A stretch of 60,450 nt of DNA from a virus: the IMG/VR virus record IMGVR_UViG_3300017735_000007, positions 1-60,450 of that record; one strand, written 5' to 3'. The translations under genes and the position numbers were made by a program. Of the stretch, positions 45,001 to 53,176 are shown in pieces; positions within the stretch are counted from its first letter, which is position 1; the number at the start of each line of letters is the position of its first letter. Below the pieces are notes generated by a model, which saw only the letters and a list, made by a program, of their open reading frames with translations, was not told the DNA's origin and did not search any database.

Positions 45001-45868
45001 GTGATACTTGTTCTACGACTGCCTCTGCTGTCACAATACTAGCATCGTTAATGTCATATTGTCTTATTCTATCAGTTGCTGACGGTACAGCTTGTGATAG
45101 ATTCATTGAAATTGCAAGTCTTCTATCTTCACCATATCCTGATTCGGATGCGAATACAGTTTCGTCTATGGGGTAAGATATCTCGGCATCTTCACCATAT
45201 AATAATCTCATCAAGAACTTAACAGAATCAGCAGTACCCTTTTGTTTGTACAGTGTTCCGATATTCTTAATAGTTAATCTTGCGTTTTGTGTCTCTTTTA
45301 AATCTAGAGATGGTACGAAATCTTTTTGGAAATACTGTAAAAATGTTTCCAATGTTTGGTCTATATCTGAATAATCTAATAGTCTGTTGTTTGCGACTAC
45401 TTGGTTTTCTTTATATGTCTTAACTACACCAGTCTGATTACCATCTCTTCCTGTGATTGTTTCTGTCTCTGAGAAACCTGTACCTGATATAGTGTCTACT
45501 ATTAATGTTAGACCATTAATAACTTTAATCTTTGCAACTGAACCACTTTTGTTTCCGTAGATGTATTCACCCACTGAGAATGGTTCTATTTCTCCCTCTT
45601 GTATTAACTTAGATGTTAATATATCGGGAGCAGAGGTTTCGGTACCTTCTTCAATCAGCACTGAAGAGGCTGTCTCAGAGGTACCGTCCTCGTATCGTAT
45701 TCCTGTTAATTCACCTTTCGATGTCAGGACTATGATTTCGGATTCTAGGTACTCAAAATATGATTGTAGAAACAACTCAAATACTGGTGCCTCATCTCTG
45801 ATATACTCAGGAAGAAGACTTGGTAGTCGAGTAGATAATCTATCTACAATGTGTTTTTCATGTGCCAT
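42062..45868 (-). CDS. 7: Baseplate wedge initiator gp7-like
   Basis: This 1268-aa protein (T4 gp7 1032 aa) lies between genes 6 and 8, as in T4. It begins with the marine gp7-type N-terminus RLSTRLPSLLPEYIRDEAPV, FELFLQSYFEYLE. It contains many beta modules, including a VANQTVFGGVIQNGN...VHIDGIVQSQSTYSI unit, and at least seven EDG/LLEDG-type acidic turns (YEDGTSE, LYEDGTEM, LTEDGHLLE, IHEDGTKI, LMEDGSGS, FEDGVPI, LLEDGISG). The wedge role follows from synteny and N-terminal similarity; most of the middle is unlike T4 gp7. Confidence 0.75.
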   Translation of the reverse strand: MAHEKHIVDRLSTRLPSLLPEYIRDEAPVFELFLQSYFEYLESEIIVLTSKGELTGIRYEDGTSETASSVLIEEGTETSAPDILTSKLIQEGEIEPFSVGEYIYGNKSGSVAKIKVINGLTLIVDTISGTGFSETETITGRDGNQTGVVKTYKENQVVANNRLLDYSDIDQTLETFLQYFQKDFVPSLDLKETQNARLTIKNIGTLYKQKGTADSVKFLMRLLYGEDAEISYPIDETVFASESGYGEDRRLAISMNLSQAVPSATDRIRQYDINDASIVTAEAVVEQVSPIDLANNEYSLSISKDHRGTFEFNKEAKVLDRDGVTEYIGTVKGIVSTVDPTNGSIYFSLEDSTGSILDEDGNGLLHEETSIGSMYSPQDFINFTGSKTDTDANRALGNVTGLTRGPVEKIYIETTGQTYSGGDIVVFDDEGTGGGGAEGIIGAVGDEIILEDAHADEQYEITAVANQTVFGGVIQNGNRFDNVLDDHGKPISINRFHGALEVHIDGIVQSQSTYSIEPQKITFTTNPNLSGGERVEIFTDKSRLLYEDGTEMLINAYQNTDGGSIVSTDQRVRRVEITSGGAGYETLPQAFPGGYLYFKDTTGFQKGETITGSTSNATGTILRLEPKKNRIVIKRFSTDTGVFQDGENIVGGNSSTTKVCSSAKVSDGTGAKFFAWSSRIGGIEKVTLLDQGSKFDSDAVLDEATSFHNMLITTPSGNLNKGITITGVISGATATVQNYDTIRQILKYKNLKGMFINDEKVTYEGSDSFLILKNDPYTARGKVAGEGLINDGFLSDKGYLSSKVANIQDSKFYQSHSYVIKVGESINKYRSIVKDLVHPSGHLFFGEVALKSQLLGSSLDGVKEIPFDVNEQNKMGIISTEFVPTIVIQAYPTDNMLFEESTRDKSVRVLTEDGHLLENEDSRDNVAHLSKETLMLFHTTSAEVENQDMILQYREASGTNISTDKHKGAGHLNILNRKEFITSALDTKIDNDPSTVSSIRRPTITEFNTFIQKSPRRDGAVTVLNLDTADHDYYVNNSNVPLTSEYGNVAIRPADSGKVFQFWHPSEEVLIHEDGTKILNEEPLNYVRFDPFDRDLYGEKILMEDGSGSFLLEDETVPETREYFVTERSIELDNSYMYMEDNSRIVFEDGVPIVDEESGEEVHTFIPIGPTLKTLNKIAFQNCYKISHYILDETSSANEEDKILLEDGISGLLSEDSEKDGLTIKQMSDLTGLLYVEEIDKKQRRRTNIAFSSYVNSSNITNSALALL

Positions 45869-45887
45869 TTATGAATCCTATTTGGTA

Positions 45888-46376
45888 TTATATACCAGCT
45901 ACTGTTGAATTTGTTCCAACGATTGAGAGTGGATGCCAAACTAATGACCCCTCTGAACCCAATGCGATACAAATCACTGCACCACCAGTCTCTAAAAGAA
46001 TCTGAGGAGTGCCTGATGTATCTTTCCAACCTTCAACGGTAATATCTGCATTATATGAAACACCATCATCATTTCTTACGATGATTTTGATTTGTCCAAC
46101 TGAAACACCTCTAGCAAGTGAAAACTGAACATCACCGCCTTCGCTGGTCATGTCTAGTGTTGTCACTGCTTTAGTATTACTGATTGCACCTGCATCTGTT
46201 AATGCTTCAACATCATCAAATGCAATGTAAGTTGGAAGATTGTTAAACATTCTTGCCAAACTCATTTTTTTATTAACCGGAGTTCCGCCTGGGTTATCAA
46301 CCACATGTAGTAAATCTACACTGTTGACATCACCTGCCGCTATCTCTGTTAATGCTGTTATTTTCTTATCTGCCAT
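45888..46376 (-). CDS. Conserved virion protein between gp6 and gp7
   Basis: This 162-aa protein begins [28 protein letters not shown], a widespread N-terminal motif of phage head/tail decoration and fibre proteins. The second half is a beta sandwich ([60 protein letters not shown] in part). Proteins of this sort occur in the baseplate block of marine T4-like phages. Role unknown; a decoration or fibre-tip protein is plausible. It has its own AGGAGG-like ribosome site. Confidence 0.65.
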   Translation of the reverse strand: MADKKITALTEIAAGDVNSVDLLHVVDNPGGTPVNKKMSLARMFNNLPTYIAFDDVEALTDAGAISNTKAVTTLDMTSEGGDVQFSLARGVSVGQIKIIVRNDDGVSYNADITVEGWKDTSGTPQILLETGGAVICIALGSEGSLVWHPLSIVGTNSTVAGI

Positions 46377-46416
46377 TCTATTTTCCTCCTATAATCCAAT
46401 TGAATGGGAAACTACT

Positions 46417-46432
46417 CATGGCATAAACCATG
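46417..46432. other. Intergenic hairpin between gene 6 and the 162-aa gene
   Basis: 5-bp perfect inverted repeat CATGG/CCATG with a 6-nt loop, followed on the plus strand by ACCACTTTTTT. On the minus (transcribed) strand no T-run follows, so it would act as an RNA structure, not a strong terminator. Low information content. Confidence 0.3.
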
Positions 46433-46450
46433 ACCACTTTTTTCATATTA

Positions 46451-48322
46451 TTAATAATTTGTACTAGATGTAGATACGAAACCTACCCCAGCACTACTCT
46501 CACCACTACTAATGGTGTCGACTTCGCCACTAACCCTAATGTCGTCAATGCTGATGTCAACTAGAGAACCCCTAATTGCAACAACATCACCACTTGAAGG
46601 TATAACAGTGAAGTCTATCGATGTGTCACTATTTACTGTTGAAGTAAATTTGATGGCATCAATCGAAATCTTTCCACTGGCATAATCTATAGTACCAGCA
46701 CTTTGGTCTGCGAACACTCTTGTACCACTATCTAATGAATATCGTCTGACATTACCAGAACCGTCATCATCAAAGAAGTAGGTATTGACTATATCGCCCT
46801 CGACCTTAAAACCTGTTGATGTTAAAATGCCCCCAGCAGCCTTGTTATGGCCGTCATGAGGATGATAAAAACCATTTCCGAAGATAACATTAAAACCTTC
46901 TGTAAGGCTTATCTTAAGATGTTTTCGTTTTTGCAATCTAACATTGGTTACATTGGATAGTATTGCGACATTCGTTTCATCAATCGCCTTGGCGAGATTT
47001 GAATGTCTGAATATACTATCGAAGTTGTTTAAATTTGTATTATCAAAAGAGACTATGCCATTTCTTACTATGGTTTCTAACTCTCCTTTTGATAATGTAG
47101 TATCTGCTTCGTTATATTTGAATACAGTAGTCAATAAAATTTTAACTATCTCTGCATCTACAATTACAGGTCTAACAGTCAACATATTAAGTTGATTCAA
47201 TTTATTCTGTACTTGATTTTTTTCTACAGTTGATAAGTAATCTGAATTTTGTGGTTTAAGTGTTATGAATACTTTACCATACTCAGGTGGATCGTTGTCT
47301 TCACCACCCCATACTGCAACTGCATCAGCGTTGGGATAGTATTCTTGTACCTTTGCTTTATAGTCATTCAATGTGACTAATCTATTTTGTGATGTATAGA
47401 ACTTTGTTGCTTTGAACTTAATTGATTCGATAGATTCTTTCTCTGCACCGCCACCAGCAATCGTCAAAGTCGTGATAGTAGCGTTTGAGAATCCATTGAT
47501 TGTATCTATAGATGAGAATATTCTTGCACCATCAGCATGAATATCATCAACTGCAATATAAGTGGCACTTATAACATCGCCATCATTTAAACCATTACCC
47601 AATACACCATCACCAAAGTATATCTCTAAAAATCCTTCTTCGTTTTCTTGTGCATAGAATACACGAGATGAACTTGTAATTGTTGACACTTCTGTTGAGA
47701 GTGAATACTTTGATACTGAACCGTTTGAGTTTACAGATATTTCTAATCTGGATTTATCAACTCTTCCATTTGACAATACAAACTTTGCATTTTTAATCTG
47801 GTTATCAAATACAAATGAATCTGTCACATACTGACCTTGAATGATATCTACCAATGGATAGGTGAATACTTGATTATCTCTAATAGGTACTACTGAAGAT
47901 GCATTAACAAAGTTATATGATACACCATCGAATGTTGTAGAGAAGTTGTGACCTCTGTTTAGGGTCATGTCATTCGCTGTTGGTATAGTTCCGTTTGCGT
48001 TAGAGATATTAGTAAGTTTAACTTCAATCTGAGCAGCCGTAGCTCTTTCAGATGCAGGTGTAAACCCTAAGTCTTTTGCACGAGATACGACATTCTTTCT
48101 TAATTGTGCTGAGTCTAGAAACATTTCTGATGCAGCCAGGTTTGTGTTTAGACCACCAATGTGTCCTGCATATGCCAACATGTCAATAAGTACCGACATA
48201 TTAGAACCTTCGAAGTCATAATCTTTAAATTTTTCTTGACCTCTAAGGTAGGTCTTGATATTATCGCCAATTTCTTCGAAATCTAGGTCTGTTGCGTTTA
48301 TTTGTGAACTTTTTATTGTCAT
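46451..48322 (-). CDS. 6: Baseplate wedge protein gp6
   Basis: This is the wedge backbone protein of T4-type baseplates, a baseplate J-like fold. At 623 aa it is close to T4 gp6 (660). Conserved segments include LDFEEIGDNIKTYLRGQEKFKDYDF (in part), VLIDMLAYAGHIGGLNTN, LRKNVVSRAKDLGFTPAS, NEEGFLEIYFGDGVLG and KVQEYYPNADAVAVWGGED. All are typical of marine and enteric T4-like gp6. Its ATG overlaps the gene 25 stop (TAATG). Confidence 0.95.
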   Translation of the reverse strand: MTIKSSQINATDLDFEEIGDNIKTYLRGQEKFKDYDFEGSNMSVLIDMLAYAGHIGGLNTNLAASEMFLDSAQLRKNVVSRAKDLGFTPASERATAAQIEVKLTNISNANGTIPTANDMTLNRGHNFSTTFDGVSYNFVNASSVVPIRDNQVFTYPLVDIIQGQYVTDSFVFDNQIKNAKFVLSNGRVDKSRLEISVNSNGSVSKYSLSTEVSTITSSSRVFYAQENEEGFLEIYFGDGVLGNGLNDGDVISATYIAVDDIHADGARIFSSIDTINGFSNATITTLTIAGGGAEKESIESIKFKATKFYTSQNRLVTLNDYKAKVQEYYPNADAVAVWGGEDNDPPEYGKVFITLKPQNSDYLSTVEKNQVQNKLNQLNMLTVRPVIVDAEIVKILLTTVFKYNEADTTLSKGELETIVRNGIVSFDNTNLNNFDSIFRHSNLAKAIDETNVAILSNVTNVRLQKRKHLKISLTEGFNVIFGNGFYHPHDGHNKAAGGILTSTGFKVEGDIVNTYFFDDDGSGNVRRYSLDSGTRVFADQSAGTIDYASGKISIDAIKFTSTVNSDTSIDFTVIPSSGDVVAIRGSLVDISIDDIRVSGEVDTISSGESSAGVGFVSTSSTNY

Positions 48323-48750
48323 TATCGTACCCTACTTACTGTAAAATCTACACTTGATTGTTTTAATCCGTTTCTAATGACATAACTGACTCTTACATCT
48401 ATGTTGTTTGCCTCTGAATCACTTATATCTACTCTTATATTGCCAATTCTAGGTTCTAATATTGATAATGATTCTATTATGTCTTTTGTTATTCTCTTTT
48501 TTGCACCAATACCATCTAATTCGAATAGTTGAGACCTCAAATTTGCACCAAAATTTGGTTTAAATGGTCTTTCATAGTGATTGGTTAACAAAATGTTTCT
48601 TACTGACCTCTTAACTGCATCTGAATCCTTCTTAGTTGTGATATCGCCTGATATAGGATTCGCACTAAATAGTATATCTAAGTCTGTATACTCGTTCTTC
48701 TGAGCATTTACTTTAGAATTAGGTTTTGAGTAGTCGTTTAGATTTGCCAT
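48322..48750 (-). CDS. 25: Baseplate wedge protein gp25
   Basis: This is a small GPW/gp25-family wedge component that starts sheath polymerisation. The 142-aa length is close to T4 gp25 (132). Key segments: DLDILFSANPISGDITTKKD, VKRSVRNILLTNHYERPFKP and NFGANLRSQLFE, plus LEPRIGNIRVDI, the canonical family core. Its ATG is exactly 5 nt after a perfect TATAAATA box, so the transcript is predicted to be leaderless. It is coupled with gene 6. Confidence 0.96.
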   Translation of the reverse strand: MANLNDYSKPNSKVNAQKNEYTDLDILFSANPISGDITTKKDSDAVKRSVRNILLTNHYERPFKPNFGANLRSQLFELDGIGAKKRITKDIIESLSILEPRIGNIRVDISDSEANNIDVRVSYVIRNGLKQSSVDFTVSRVR

Positions 48751-48755
48751 ATATC

Positions 48756-48763
48756 TATTTATA
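48756..48763 (-). promoter_or_regulatory. Late promoter TATAAATA for gene 25 (leaderless geometry)
   Basis: A perfect box followed by GATAT and the ATG. The 5-nt spacer puts +1 on the initiator A under the standard T4 late-promoter geometry. Confidence 0.75.
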
Positions 48764-48774
48764 CATCTCCGTTA

Positions 48775-50652
48775 TTATATTTTAAGTATTGATACACTTT
48801 CATTCTCTAAAGGCATCGAATTGAAAACTATTTTGCCATCTGAGATTCTATAATCACCTGTACCCAAGAGACCTAGGGTCTGTTCTACGCCATTTTTAAA
48901 CACTTTTAAATCTCCAGACGAAGTTGGAATGGTAAATCTATCTGTTTCTCCGTCTGTTGTCTGAAAATTAACTTCGTTATCAATGTTTACATCATTACCA
49001 CTTGGTCTAGGTGACACTGGTGTGTTTCTTTGACTAGTAGACATGACGCCTGCGATGCCAGCAATTCCAGGAATCGTAAATGGCATACCGATTAGTTTTA
49101 GAAAGTCGCACCATGTTAAGAACATGAACTCAAATATCTTACCTAAACCTATTGCACTGAAAAACTTCTTAACAATCTTAACCCATGCAAAGAGAATCTT
49201 TTTATGCCAGTTCAATTTAAAGTCCTGAAATTCTAAAGAAATCTCTGCAATCTTTTCTTCTATAGATTCAGTGGTGGATTCTATTTTACCACCTATCATT
49301 TTTAGAATATCATAACCAAAAATACTTATCTCTGATATAGAATCTAATATACCTTGATGAAAATCTCTAACTTCTTTTAGAAGTTCGTCTTCTAATTTTC
49401 TTTTCTCTTCTTCTTTCTTGTCTAACTCTTCTGATAATTTTATATGGTCATCCATACTAATGTTATCATCTGCCATCTTTGTTTTGATTTCTTCAATTTC
49501 TTTCTTAAGTCGATTTATGTCAACAAGCATTCCTGCTTTTGTTTGTTTGAACTTCTCTTTGATTGATGCAATCTTTGCCTCTATCAATGCACCAATATCT
49601 AAATTCATAATAGCAATCAATTCTGAGAAAGGTAATTTAGGTAAACCAAGTAAGTCCCAAATTTCTTTAAATACCTTTATGAGTTTTTCAAATGCTTTGA
49701 CATGTGCATTTTGAACCCATTCTTTGATTTCAGTCTTAATGTACTTCCAAGATAACTTGGCTTTTGCCTCATCATCTATAACACCAAACTCACCATCAAA
49801 GTTTCTAAACTCTTCTGGTATCATGTTGAAAAACTTATCTACAAGTTCTTTTTTTGTTATGTATAATGCATCTATTTCTTCTTGCAGTTTGTTTATCTGG
49901 TCTTGTAAGTCTGCATGTTCATCTAAAGTTAAATCAGGATTCTTTTGTTTCTCTTTTAAGTCTGCAATTTGTTTTTGTTTAGCAACTATTTGAGTGACAA
50001 AATTCTTACCTGCAAGTTGGTCTTGCAACTCTGTACGATAACTAGGACTGGTAACTAGTTTTAAAATGTTGATTGATAGTCCCATAATATTGATATTGAA
50101 ATCAAACGGTACTAACTTACCAACTAACTCTGCAATCTTTACTGGTATGTAAGTATGAAACTCTGCAAGTAATTCTTCAAAGGCATCTTTCGCCTCTTTT
50201 TGCCAATCTCTATTTTGTTTATCCTCAGTTTTAGTCCAATATGGCGACAATGCTTTTTCTAATGTTTCTACAAATTCTTCTATTGTCTTTACAACTTCAT
50301 CTATCTCTTTTTGCATTCCTTCTACTAATGCTGTCTGAATGTAGTTTTCTTTCTTTTCAATCTCTGCTTGTATTTCTGCAATCTCTTCTTCTGACAACTC
50401 AGGATTCTTTATGAGTTCTTGTAGTTCAGCAATTTCTTTTTCTCGTTTTGCTTTATTCTCTTGAAATTTTGCTTGAAGTTCACCAGGTATGGCAGCGATT
50501 TCATTAAATGCGTTTGTGATATCTGCTCTAGTTGGTAGAGAGAATATGTCTCCTTCTGGACAAGGAAATTTATCAGCAATACTCTTAGATGATTCTGTTT
50601 CTAATTTCTGCTCTTCTACTTGTTTCTCTAAGACTTCTGTTAGTGTTGTCAT
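48775..50652 (-). CDS. Long coiled-coil baseplate/tail protein, candidate gp29-like or baseplate coiled-coil
   Basis: This 625-aa protein sits between genes 25 and 5. Most of it is charged helix with heptad-like patterning (NPELSEEEIAEIQAEIEKKE, NPDLTLDEHADLQDQINKLQ, DDNISMDDHIKLSEELDKKE recur as three related coiled-coil hairpins), plus a hydrophobic stretch near residues 530-550 (KLIGMPFTIPGIAGIAGVMS). The last ~60 residues form a fibre-type beta module (DLKVFKNGVEQTL...DYRISDGKIVFNS). Length is close to T4 gp29 (590 aa), but I see no clear homology. Tape-measure or baseplate-hub function is a hypothesis, and the beta tail argues for a baseplate/fibre role. Confidence 0.55.
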   Translation of the reverse strand: MTTLTEVLEKQVEEQKLETESSKSIADKFPCPEGDIFSLPTRADITNAFNEIAAIPGELQAKFQENKAKREKEIAELQELIKNPELSEEEIAEIQAEIEKKENYIQTALVEGMQKEIDEVVKTIEEFVETLEKALSPYWTKTEDKQNRDWQKEAKDAFEELLAEFHTYIPVKIAELVGKLVPFDFNINIMGLSINILKLVTSPSYRTELQDQLAGKNFVTQIVAKQKQIADLKEKQKNPDLTLDEHADLQDQINKLQEEIDALYITKKELVDKFFNMIPEEFRNFDGEFGVIDDEAKAKLSWKYIKTEIKEWVQNAHVKAFEKLIKVFKEIWDLLGLPKLPFSELIAIMNLDIGALIEAKIASIKEKFKQTKAGMLVDINRLKKEIEEIKTKMADDNISMDDHIKLSEELDKKEEEKRKLEDELLKEVRDFHQGILDSISEISIFGYDILKMIGGKIESTTESIEEKIAEISLEFQDFKLNWHKKILFAWVKIVKKFFSAIGLGKIFEFMFLTWCDFLKLIGMPFTIPGIAGIAGVMSTSQRNTPVSPRPSGNDVNIDNEVNFQTTDGETDRFTIPTSSGDLKVFKNGVEQTLGLLGTGDYRISDGKIVFNSMPLENESVSILKI

Positions 50653-50654
50653 GA

Positions 50655-51692
50655 TTAACTGTTAGGTCTAAATTTCTGTGCTTGTACAATAACCTCTTTA
50701 CCAGATTTCAAAGTAATGTTATCACCAGCTGATAATTCTAGTTTACCAGAGACATCAATCTTACCATCGTTATAACCTTTGATGTCTACTTTACCATTTG
50801 CGTGTATCTTCGCATCACCTAAAACTCTAACATTGACATTACCACCAACGAATAGGTCGTTATCTTTACATATAACTGTATAGTTGTCATTCACTACTCT
50901 ATGAATCTCATTACCGTCTGCATCTATTTCATAGAAAGTACCTGTTCTATGTTCTACTGAGATTCTCTCATTGCCTCTTGTATCATCTAGTTCTAAGATG
51001 TGACCAGATTCAGTGTACAATGCTTTGTTGAAAGGATACATAGGGGTTGCATTTGACTTAGCATTTGTGATATACTCGGACATATCCCTTGAGTCATACT
51101 TTGCATCACCTGTTGTAAATACATTTACATCTGTTGCATCTTTGACTAAAGGATAGTAAGGCAACTCTTTATCTGCCTCTGTAAATTCTTCTCTCTTTGA
51201 ACCTGCCCCACCATATGTTATGCCGGCATCTTTAAGTAATTGTGGAGATTTTTCTAGTGAAAGAGATAATGAGTTTGGTCTTTGTGGAGCACTAGGTGGA
51301 TTTAAACCATCATTCGTTCCACTGTAATCTGCCTCAGTCTTTCTTCTAGGGTCATTGAAACCTTTATCTACACTACGAAGAATTAATTCATCGGTTATAG
51401 TTTCTTTATATCCTTGTTGTGAGATACCTTGTTGAACACCCATGACAACAAAGTCTTGCATGTCTTCATCTCTCCAGAAACCAAATACAGTAGTTCCCTC
51501 TACGAGAGAATGTTGAATACCAAAACCACCAAGACCAGCATTTGTTGTGGGCATGATAACATGTGACCAAGGTAAGTCTGGTGAGGATATTTTATTCTTA
51601 TCATCCGTATGACAACCATGAACACGAACTCTAACACGACCAATCTTCAGTGGGTCGTTTCTATCTTCTACTATGCCGTAATACCAATCCAT
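50655..51692 (-). CDS. 5: Baseplate hub/tail spike protein gp5 without lysozyme domain
   Basis: This is the central spike of the baseplate. The N-terminal OB-fold is clear: MDWYYGIVEDRNDPLKIGRV, RVRVHGCHTDDK, LPWSHVIMPTTNAGLGGFG, GTTVFGFWRDEDMQDFVVMG. The C-terminal ~75 residues form a short triple-stranded beta-helix (LFVGGNVNVRVLGDAKIHAN, GKVDIKGYNDGKIDVSG). T4 gp5 (575 aa) has a lysozyme domain between these parts; this 345-aa version does not, as is usual for marine relatives. It is coupled to the upstream hub gene (TAATG). Confidence 0.93.
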   Translation of the reverse strand: MDWYYGIVEDRNDPLKIGRVRVRVHGCHTDDKNKISSPDLPWSHVIMPTTNAGLGGFGIQHSLVEGTTVFGFWRDEDMQDFVVMGVQQGISQQGYKETITDELILRSVDKGFNDPRRKTEADYSGTNDGLNPPSAPQRPNSLSLSLEKSPQLLKDAGITYGGAGSKREEFTEADKELPYYPLVKDATDVNVFTTGDAKYDSRDMSEYITNAKSNATPMYPFNKALYTESGHILELDDTRGNERISVEHRTGTFYEIDADGNEIHRVVNDNYTVICKDNDLFVGGNVNVRVLGDAKIHANGKVDIKGYNDGKIDVSGKLELSAGDNITLKSGKEVIVQAQKFRPNS

Positions 51693-53176
51693 TATGATGC
51701 CTCTGGTTTAGATACTTTGTCTAATGGTTTATATGTTGTTATATCTACACCATAACTTTCTTTGATTGTTTGTAATGTCAACTTTCCTGTGTTCGCTAAT
51801 GGGTTTATACTTACAGTCATCTTACCTATTAAATATCTATTATCCATCATTTCATCTCCAGGTTGGTCATCATCCTTTTTCTCATGTGTTGGTAGAGTCA
51901 ATTTGACTACAGTGCCAACTGAGATATCACTTCTAAATGGTATAACAACTTTAACTACATTTTGTTCAAACATAGATAATAATGCTCTTCTTTCAAGTGG
52001 TCCAGAATCTCTGTATTCTTGTCCCTTTTGTTGTGTTATAGATTTATTGCCACTAGCGTCTACTAATTTTGCTTCATCTGAAAATGCATTTGTCATATTT
52101 ACTTTGTGCATGACATAAGAATCGTATGATACATCGGGTGCATAGTCTATAGTTTCTTCACTGAACTCTGGACTATCAGCAGAAGAAATCATATCATCTG
52201 CTTTGTAAATTGTTTCGGGTGAAGAAGTTCTTATCATAGGAAACTTAGATACATGTCCGTCATCGTTTCCTCTCTCAAAGACTTTTGTTATAGAGTATAC
52301 ATTTTCTTCTTCTAGTTTTCTAACTGGATCATAAGTTTTTAACATCGATGCATATGAACCATGAGATACACCTTTCATTGTATTGAATCTTTGAGGCATT
52401 TCATAATTTATTATTTGAGTATTCAATCCAATGTATTCTTCATTTAAGTCGTGGTCTTCAGTAGAAACATTGTTTCTTGGATAGAAGTCAAACCCTATAG
52501 GAAATTCTCTTGCAACCATACTCTGAAAACCATCAAATCTAAATTCACCACTAAGAGTTTGATAAAAGAACATACTATTCTTCCAAGATTTGTTTGATTT
52601 CAACTCTGCATTTTCACATATAAAACTTATGAACTTATTAATGTTCCAATTTGGTACAACTACTTGATGATGTCCTGGTTCTGTTTCGTCCCATTTATCA
52701 TAACCAACTTTAGGAAGTGTTTTGAAACCTCCGTTCTCTTCTAAGACTTGTAGCAACATATTAGAATATGAACCACGAAGAGTTTGATTAATTTTAGTCT
52801 TATGACATATAAAGAATTTGGGGTCTACAAAATGTAGTACATATGATTTAGTAATTTGGTCAATTGTTTTAATGTTAGTGACACTGTAAATTCTGAATAC
52901 TTTATCAATAGAAAATTCTGGTGATGACATCTCATCATTTGAACCTTCTCTTTGTCTCACTTTAATTGTGAGTGATTCTTGACCAACTAGTTTATAGTTT
53001 TTGATAATATCTAAACCATCAACAACAGTTATACGACCAGACAAGAATGGTTTATCTATTGATTCGTATATGGTTATGTTAGATGTTAATCCAAGTATAT
53101 CTACTGATTCCTTTTCTGGATTTACTATAGATACTGAATCAACAACAAGTTCGCCTTGTTGATAATTATTACTCAT
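51692..53176 (-). CDS. Baseplate hub protein, gp27-like
   Basis: This 494-aa protein immediately precedes gene 5 in the transcript. The segments LTSNITIYESIDKPFLSGRITVVD (in part), SLTIKVRQREG, YVLHFVDPKFFICHKTKINQ, VVPNWNINKFISFICENAE and FFYQTLSGEFRF match the hub fold of gp27-like proteins (T4 391 aa), which form the trimeric ring around gp5. The C-terminal VVIPFRSDISVGTVVKLTLP and NRYLIGKMTVSIN are also characteristic. Assignment is by context and pattern. It overlaps gene 53 by 4 nt. Confidence 0.8.
   Translation of the reverse strand: MSNNYQQGELVVDSVSIVNPEKESVDILGLTSNITIYESIDKPFLSGRITVVDGLDIIKNYKLVGQESLTIKVRQREGSNDEMSSPEFSIDKVFRIYSVTNIKTIDQITKSYVLHFVDPKFFICHKTKINQTLRGSYSNMLLQVLEENGGFKTLPKVGYDKWDETEPGHHQVVVPNWNINKFISFICENAELKSNKSWKNSMFFYQTLSGEFRFDGFQSMVAREFPIGFDFYPRNNVSTEDHDLNEEYIGLNTQIINYEMPQRFNTMKGVSHGSYASMLKTYDPVRKLEEENVYSITKVFERGNDDGHVSKFPMIRTSSPETIYKADDMISSADSPEFSEETIDYAPDVSYDSYVMHKVNMTNAFSDEAKLVDASGNKSITQQKGQEYRDSGPLERRALLSMFEQNVVKVVIPFRSDISVGTVVKLTLPTHEKKDDDQPGDEMMDNRYLIGKMTVSINPLANTGKLTLQTIKESYGVDITTYKPLDKVSKPEAS

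Noticed and set aside
46417-46440. Rho-independent terminator (CATGG/CCATG hairpin plus T-run)
   Set aside because: The T-run is on the plus strand, but flanking genes are transcribed from the minus strand, and the stem is only 5 bp.
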